Below, one piece after another: positions 6,079 through 10,147 of a stretch of DNA of 10,147 bases (positions are counted from its first letter, which is position 1; the number at the start of each line of letters is the position of its first letter). The stretch comes from JADGOV01 sp040002735 (lineage in GTDB: Bacteria; Actinomycetota; Actinomycetes; JADGOV01). The stretch covers positions 1-10,147 of the forward strand of contig JBDUDX010000008.1 of NCBI GenBank assembly GCA_040002735.1, in the 5' to 3' direction. Made by a program: the position numbers and the translations under genes. A model generated the notes under the pieces. The model saw only the letters and a program-made list of their open reading frames with translations. It had not been told where the DNA came from and ran no database searches.

Positions 6079-8400
6079 GTGAGCATCGACCCGAACTCTG
6101 CCAGCGCGCCGCGGCGGCGCCCCGGCCGGCGGTTGCGGATCGGTGACGCACTCGTTCAGCAGGGCACGATCACACCCGAGCAACTCGCCGCTGCGTTGGC
6201 CGCGCAGAACGCGACGCCACCCGGTGAACTCCGCAAGCGCCTCGGGGCGGTGGTGGTGGAGTGCGGGTTCGCCACCGAACGCCAAGTTGCAGCTGCGCTG
6301 GCGACCGCGATGGGCCTGGACATCGCCGATCTCCGCAATCATCCGCCGGACATGGACGACGTCCGCAGCCTGCCGCAGAACGTCGCCCAGCGCTGCGGGG
6401 TGGTGATCTTGGGTCGTACCGGCACCCGGGTTCGGCTGGCCGCCGCGGACCCCACCAATGTGCTGGCGCTGGACGACGTTCGGCTGCACCTGGGGGCGGC
6501 GGACTTGATGGTCCAGGTCGCGACCGAGACCGACGTACGCGATCTGCTGAATCGGGCGTGGTCGCTGTCCAGTGGCGGGGCGGAAGTCACCTCGTACCTC
6601 GATGAGTTGCGAGCGCACCAGGCCGTCGAGGACGCCCCGGTCATCGGGCAGGTCGGCGCAACCGACGACGCTCCGATTGTGCGACTGGTCACCCAGATCC
6701 TCGCCGACGCGGTCCGGGCCCGCGCCAGCGACGTGCACATCCAGCCCGAAGCGAACAGCCTGCGGGTGCGCTACCGGGTGGACGGCGTACTCCGCGATGT
6801 GATGACGGTGCCGCGCACCGCCGGCGCGGGATTGGTGAGTCGCATCAAGATCATTTCTGGGCTGGACATCGCTGAACGCCGGCTGCCGCAGGACGGCCGG
6901 AGCCGGTTGAAGGTGGACGGCACCGAACACGACAGCCGGGTCAGCACCCTTCCCGGATTGCACGGCGAGAAAGTGGTGATCCGGCTGCTCAGCCGGGCCG
7001 AGGCCGTCGCGGACATCGCCGACATCGGCCTGGACGCCACCCAGCTCGCGGAGATGCTCACCGCGATGCGCATGCCACAAGGCCTGGTACTGATCACCGG
7101 ACCCACGGGCTCCGGCAAGACGAACACCCTGTACTCGTCGATCAACCGCATCCAGTCGCCGGAACTCAACATCATCACCCTTGAGGACCCGGTGGAGATC
7201 CAGGTACCCGGGGTCACTCAGGTCCAGGTGAACGTCCGCACCGGCCTGACCTTCGCCCGGGGGCTGCGTTCCGTGCTGCGCCAGGACCCCGACATCGTGC
7301 TGGTCGGTGAGATCCGGGACACCGAGACCGCCAACCTGGCATTCGAGGCGGCGATGACCGGTCACCTGGTCTTGAGCACGTTGCACACCAACAATGCGCC
7401 GGCCGCGCTGTCCCGACTGGTGGACATGGGCGTGGAGCCGTTCCTGGTGGCCTCTTCCCTGACCCTGGTCGCCGGCCAGCGACTGGCCCGGCGGCCGTGC
7501 GACACCTGTGCCGAGGCGTACCTGCCGGCGGCGAAAGTCCTGCAGGCGCTCGGGCTGACCGCCGCGGATCTCGCCGAGGCCACGCCACGCCGGGGCCGGG
7601 GCTGCCCGGACTGCGGCGGGACCGGCTACCGGGGCCGCATCGGGCTGTTCGAGGTGCTGTCGGTGACGCCCGGGATTCGGGCCGTACTGCTGGCCACGCC
7701 CACCGAGTCCGCCGTGGCGAGCGCCGCTCGGGCGGCAGGGATGACCACGCTGCGGGTTTCGGGTCTGCAGGCCGCTCGCCGCGGCGACACCACTTTCGAG
7801 GAGGTGCTGCGGGTAACCACCGCCGCGGAAGGCGATGGCATCCGTTGCCCGACCTGCCACAGCGGACTCGCCGCGGACATGGTGAGCTGCCCGTGGTGCG
7901 AGACCCCGGTCGGCCAGGGACGATGCGCGCAGTGCAACCGGACGCTGGACCCGGCGTGGCGGCACTGCCCATGGTGCCGGACCGCCGTAGCCGCATCGGC
8001 GTTGCCACAGCCACGTCGAGCCAACCCACGTCCCCGCTTGCTTCTGGTCTCCTCGGATGAGGAGCTCTCCGGACGGGTCGCGACCGCCCTCGGCACAGCC
8101 GCCACCGTGGACGTCGTCGATAACGGTGACGAGGCCCTGGAGCGGGCGGCGACCGTGACGTACACCGGCCTGATCGTCGACGACGCCCTTCCCGGTACCC
8201 CCGCGCTGCAACTCGCCAGCACACTGCGCCACGCCGGGCGCATTCCGATGCTGCCGATCGTGCTGGCCAGCGGTGATCCGGCCGTGTGGGAATCCCTCGG
8301 CGGTGGCGTGGTGACCTACGCCGCGCGGGCCGTGGAACCCGCTGCGCTGCGCGGTCTACTCCTGGAAGACGTTTCCGGCGGAAAAGAGAACCGGCCGTAG
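6079..8400 (+). CDS. GspE/PilB-type ATPase fused to a double zinc ribbon and a degenerate receiver-like domain
   Basis: A 773-residue hexameric-type secretion/pilus ATPase. The N-terminus carries two MshEN-like motifs (R20-Q43, RIGDALVQQGTITPEQ...; R54-A77, RLGAVVVECGFATERQ...), the c-di-GMP-binding module of PilB/MshE. The ATPase core shows Walker A GPTGSGKT (341-348), Asp box ITLEDPVE (366-373), Walker B DIVLVGE (405-411) and His box TGHLVLSTLHT (427-437). Zinc-binding CxxC pairs lie at 474/477 and 509/512. Unusually, the chain continues with two zinc ribbons (C590/C593/C604/C607; C616/C619/C630/C633) and a receiver-like domain (about 652-765). An in-frame stop at 6058 makes GTG 6079 the first possible start. 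It probably powers a type IV pilus or related machine, but no pilin, PilC or PilM gene is in the window. The mrp ATG follows after 11 nt. Confidence 0.93.
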   Translation: MSIDPNSASAPRRRPGRRLRIGDALVQQGTITPEQLAAALAAQNATPPGELRKRLGAVVVECGFATERQVAAALATAMGLDIADLRNHPPDMDDVRSLPQNVAQRCGVVILGRTGTRVRLAAADPTNVLALDDVRLHLGAADLMVQVATETDVRDLLNRAWSLSSGGAEVTSYLDELRAHQAVEDAPVIGQVGATDDAPIVRLVTQILADAVRARASDVHIQPEANSLRVRYRVDGVLRDVMTVPRTAGAGLVSRIKIISGLDIAERRLPQDGRSRLKVDGTEHDSRVSTLPGLHGEKVVIRLLSRAEAVADIADIGLDATQLAEMLTAMRMPQGLVLITGPTGSGKTNTLYSSINRIQSPELNIITLEDPVEIQVPGVTQVQVNVRTGLTFARGLRSVLRQDPDIVLVGEIRDTETANLAFEAAMTGHLVLSTLHTNNAPAALSRLVDMGVEPFLVASSLTLVAGQRLARRPCDTCAEAYLPAAKVLQALGLTAADLAEATPRRGRGCPDCGGTGYRGRIGLFEVLSVTPGIRAVLLATPTESAVASAARAAGMTTLRVSGLQAARRGDTTFEEVLRVTTAAEGDGIRCPTCHSGLAADMVSCPWCETPVGQGRCAQCNRTLDPAWRHCPWCRTAVAASALPQPRRANPRPRLLLVSSDEELSGRVATALGTAATVDVVDNGDEALERAATVTYTGLIVDDALPGTPALQLASTLRHAGRIPMLPIVLASGDPAVWESLGGGVVTYAARAVEPAALRGLLLEDVSGGKENRP

Positions 8401-8411
8401 AATGACTCCCA
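8398..8411 (+). promoter_or_regulatory. Candidate -10 element for mrp overlapping the upstream stop codon
   Basis: TAGAAT (8398-8403) uses the GspE-like TAG stop as its first three bases and lies 8 nt before the mrp ATG, which has no ribosome site. It matches the -10 consensus at 5 of 6 positions and would give a leaderless or near-leaderless mrp transcript. No -35 is evident; read-through from upstream could also express mrp. Confidence 0.4.
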
Positions 8412-9548
8412 ATGACGACTCTGCCCGCCGTTGAGGCGATAACCCGCGCATTGGCCACCGTCTCCGATCCGGAGATCCACCGCCCGATCACCGAGCTGAA
8501 GATGGTCAAGTCGGTCGACGTGGCACCGGACGGCAGCGTGGACGTTGCGGTCTTCCTCACCGTCGCCGGCTGCCCGATGCGTGACCGGATCACGTCCGAC
8601 GTCACCCGCGCGGTGTCCGCGGTGCCCGGCGTAACCGGGGTCCGGGTCGCCCTCGACGTGATGAGCGACGAGCAGCGCAAGGCCCTGCAGACCCAACTCC
8701 GCGGCGGCGAACCGGTCCGGGATGTGCCGTTCGGCAAGCCCGGATCGCTGACCCGGGTCTTCGGGATCGCCAGCGGCAAGGGTGGCGTCGGCAAGTCCTC
8801 GGTCACGGTCAACCTGGCCGTATCGATGGCGGAGTCGGGTCTTGCCGTCGGCATCGTGGACGCGGACATTTACGGTCACTCCATCCCGCGGATGCTGCGG
8901 GTTACCGAAGGCCCGACCAAGGTCGAAGACATGATCATGCCGCCGATGGCGTACGGCGTGAAGGTGGTCTCGATCGGCATGTTCTCCGGTGGCAAGCCGG
9001 TCACCTGGCGTGGTCCGATGCTCCACCGGGCGCTGCAGCAGTTCCTCACCGACTTCTACTGGGGTGACCTGGACGTTCTGCTGCTCGATCTTCCACCCGG
9101 TACCGGGGACATCGCGATCTCTCTCGGCCAGCTCATCCCGTCTGCGGAGTTGGTCGTGGTCACCACGCCGCAACTCGCGGCCAGCGAGGTGGCTGAACGG
9201 GCCGGCGCCGTAGCCATCCAGTTGCGGCAGAACGTTGCCGGCGTGATCGAGAACATGGCCGGCCTGCCCTGCCCGCACTGCGGGGAGATGGTGGACGTCT
9301 TCGGTTCCGGTGGCGGCGGGGCCACGGCCCGGGCGCTGGAGCAGATGATGGGCGTACCGGTACCCCTGCTGGCGTCGGTACCGATTGACCTGCGGCTGCG
9401 CGAGGGGGGCGACAACGGCCGGCCGATCGTGCTTTCGGCGCCGGACTCCCTAGCGGCGGTGGCGCTGCGCGGGGTCGCGGAGAAACTCGGGCACCGCTCC
9501 CGCGGCCTCGTCGGTAGGCCGTTGAGCCTGACTCCGGTCGGGCGCTGA
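8412..9548 (+). CDS. mrp: Mrp/NBP35/ApbC-family Fe-S cluster carrier ATPase
   Basis: A 378-residue cytosolic P-loop ATPase that holds and transfers [4Fe-4S] clusters to apo-proteins as a dimer. Residues 1-95 are a MIP18/DUF59 domain (DPEI at 19-22, GCPMRD at 53-58 with the conserved Cys54). A linker leads to the deviant Walker A SGKGGVGKS (121-129; signature Lys123 and Lys128), then VGIVDADIYGHSIPRML and LLLDLPPGTGDIAISL (Walker B-like). The bridging-cluster motif CPHC lies at 287-290, followed by FGSGGGGATA. The length and the order of domains are those of bacterial Mrp. The ATG at 8412 is 11 nt after the GspE-like stop. In Mycobacterium tuberculosis, as I recall, mrp also lies near MgtE-N/CBS-type genes, so the neighbourhood is conserved. 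Confidence 0.96.
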   Translation: MTTLPAVEAITRALATVSDPEIHRPITELKMVKSVDVAPDGSVDVAVFLTVAGCPMRDRITSDVTRAVSAVPGVTGVRVALDVMSDEQRKALQTQLRGGEPVRDVPFGKPGSLTRVFGIASGKGGVGKSSVTVNLAVSMAESGLAVGIVDADIYGHSIPRMLRVTEGPTKVEDMIMPPMAYGVKVVSIGMFSGGKPVTWRGPMLHRALQQFLTDFYWGDLDVLLLDLPPGTGDIAISLGQLIPSAELVVVTTPQLAASEVAERAGAVAIQLRQNVAGVIENMAGLPCPHCGEMVDVFGSGGGGATARALEQMMGVPVPLLASVPIDLRLREGGDNGRPIVLSAPDSLAAVALRGVAEKLGHRSRGLVGRPLSLTPVGR

Positions 9549-9627
9549 CGAGCGGCAATTCTGCGCGGCGGACGGTATCAGATCGGGGAAACCCGCGCTC
9601 TGCTTACCAGCAGCGAAAGGAATCCGG
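9549..9627 (+). other. Spacer upstream of the small conserved protein
   Basis: A 79-nt spacer with the ribosome site AAAGGA (9616-9621), 6 nt before the ATG at 9628. GGGGAAACCC near 9586-9596 can form a small loop. No convincing promoter hexamers were found, so co-transcription with mrp is possible. Confidence 0.5.
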
Positions 9628-10065
9628 ATGCCCCGCTCTGACGGCGGTCTGCTTGCCCGGTTGGCGGCCGTCGCGAGAGGCGATGTTCCGCCACCGCTCG
9701 TGGTGGAGTCCGCGAAAGCCGTCTTCGGCTTGCGCGCGCTCGACGCCGAGTTGGCTGAGCTGACGTCGGACTCGCTGGAGGCGGCCGGTGCGGTTCGCGG
9801 ACCGTCCGAGGTACGCCTGCTCGCCTTCGAGACGCCAGCGATTTCGGTGGACGTGGAAGTCACGGCGAGGGGCGACCGGGTTCGGTTGATGGGTCAGGTC
9901 GCCACCGAAGCCACCAACCTCCTCCTCGACACCCCCGCCACGACCGTGACGGTGCCCGTTGACGCCCTGGGGAGCTTCCTCGCCGAGAACGTTCCGCACG
10001 GTCCGGTACGGCTGCGGTTCCAGGCGGCCACCGGGCCCGTCGCGACTCCCTGGACGCACCTCTAA
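9628..10065 (+). CDS. Small conserved actinobacterial protein of the kind found beside ECF sigma and CHAT genes
   Basis: A 145-residue soluble protein. The N-terminal part (1-50) is helical, LLARLAAVARGDVPPPLVVESAKAVFG then LRALDAELAELTSDS, and the rest (60-143) alternates beta strands: VRLLAFETPAISVDVEV, VRLMGQVATEATN, TTVTVPVDALGSFLAENVPHGPVRLRFQ, ending VATPWTHL. I recall this architecture (xxWRxxDAELAELxxDS, then xRxLxFExPxxxVDVEV and an LxGxF-G-P-xRLR end) from short proteins encoded between an ECF-type sigma factor and a CHAT-domain protein in actinomycetes. No function is established. The partner genes are not seen here; a sigma gene would have to be elsewhere and a CHAT gene beyond the window end. 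The ribosome site AAAGGA supports the start. Confidence 0.78.
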   Translation: MPRSDGGLLARLAAVARGDVPPPLVVESAKAVFGLRALDAELAELTSDSLEAAGAVRGPSEVRLLAFETPAISVDVEVTARGDRVRLMGQVATEATNLLLDTPATTVTVPVDALGSFLAENVPHGPVRLRFQAATGPVATPWTHL

Positions 10066-10147
10066 CAGCTAGCTAGTGGTCCGTCTGTGAAATAGGTGGC
10101 GTGTTAGCGGAGCGTCTGCGATATAACTTGGTATCCTATGGTTATGC
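10066..10147 (+). other. Low-GC tail, possible left end of an insertion element
   Basis: The last 82 nt have 41 G+C bases (50%), far below the rest of the window. After a stop-rich CAGCTAGCTAG there is an imperfect 13-nt direct repeat: CGTCTGTGAAATA at 10082-10094 and CGTCTGCGATATA at 10113-10125. Then comes ATAACTTGGTATCCT and an ATG at 10138 (ATG GTT ATG C) that may open a gene running off the edge. The GGTCCGTCTGTGAAATAG segment near 10078-10095 is reminiscent of terminal inverted repeats of IS5-type elements, and the ATG would lie at a typical distance inside. The other end, transposase and target duplication cannot be seen. Confidence 0.3.

Noticed and set aside
5866..8232. A 788-codon open frame on the minus strand antisense to the GspE-like gene
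   Set aside because: It is the codon-phase shadow of the plus-strand gene in high-GC DNA. The translation is rich in Arg, Gly, His and Gln with no recognisable domain, while the plus strand has complete ATPase motifs.

Overview
This is a high-GC window (about two-thirds G+C or more by eye, with strong GC bias at third codon positions and many spurious antisense ORFs). Gene content points to an actinomycete (Actinomycetota). The genus cannot be read from the sequence. Lineage indicators are an ethylmalonyl-CoA-type lyase and acyl-CoA dehydrogenase pair of streptomycete-like sequence, a DUF4190 protein, a soluble MgtE-N/CBS protein next to a DUF1003 protein and Mrp, and several apparently leaderless starts.

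Left part (1-3450), mostly minus strand: a 3'-truncated acyl-CoA dehydrogenase (1-820), a small plus-strand DUF4190 membrane protein (994-1398), a HpcH/HpaI (CitE-like) CoA-ester lyase (1423-2409) and an EamA/DMT transporter (2452-3381). The lyase and dehydrogenase look like the mcl and mcd genes of an ethylmalonyl-CoA pathway cluster. That cluster is interrupted here by the DUF4190 gene, and the DMT gene sits where ecm/ccr would be expected.

Middle (3451-4228): a conserved hypothetical protein of the split-barrel (PPOX-like) type. It is followed by a 262-nt spacer with a compact repeat cassette: two identical 25-nt direct repeats, the second fused into a 21-bp perfect inverted repeat.

Right part (4229-10065), all plus strand: a soluble PRC-barrel/MgtE-N/CBS protein overlaps a DUF1003 membrane protein. 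Next come a 773-residue GspE/PilB-type ATPase with a C-terminal double zinc ribbon and a degenerate receiver-like domain, the Fe-S carrier ATPase Mrp, and a small conserved protein of a type I associate with ECF sigma and CHAT genes. The MgtE-N/DUF1003/Mrp neighbourhood is an actinobacterial theme, and the GspE fusion gene sits inside it.

The last 82 nt fall to 50% G+C, carry an imperfect 13-nt direct repeat and an ATG at the edge. This could be the start of an insertion element or another acquired gene.

The best candidates for something unusual are the ATPase-zinc ribbon-receiver fusion and the intergenic repeat cassette. No tRNA, rRNA or CRISPR array was seen.
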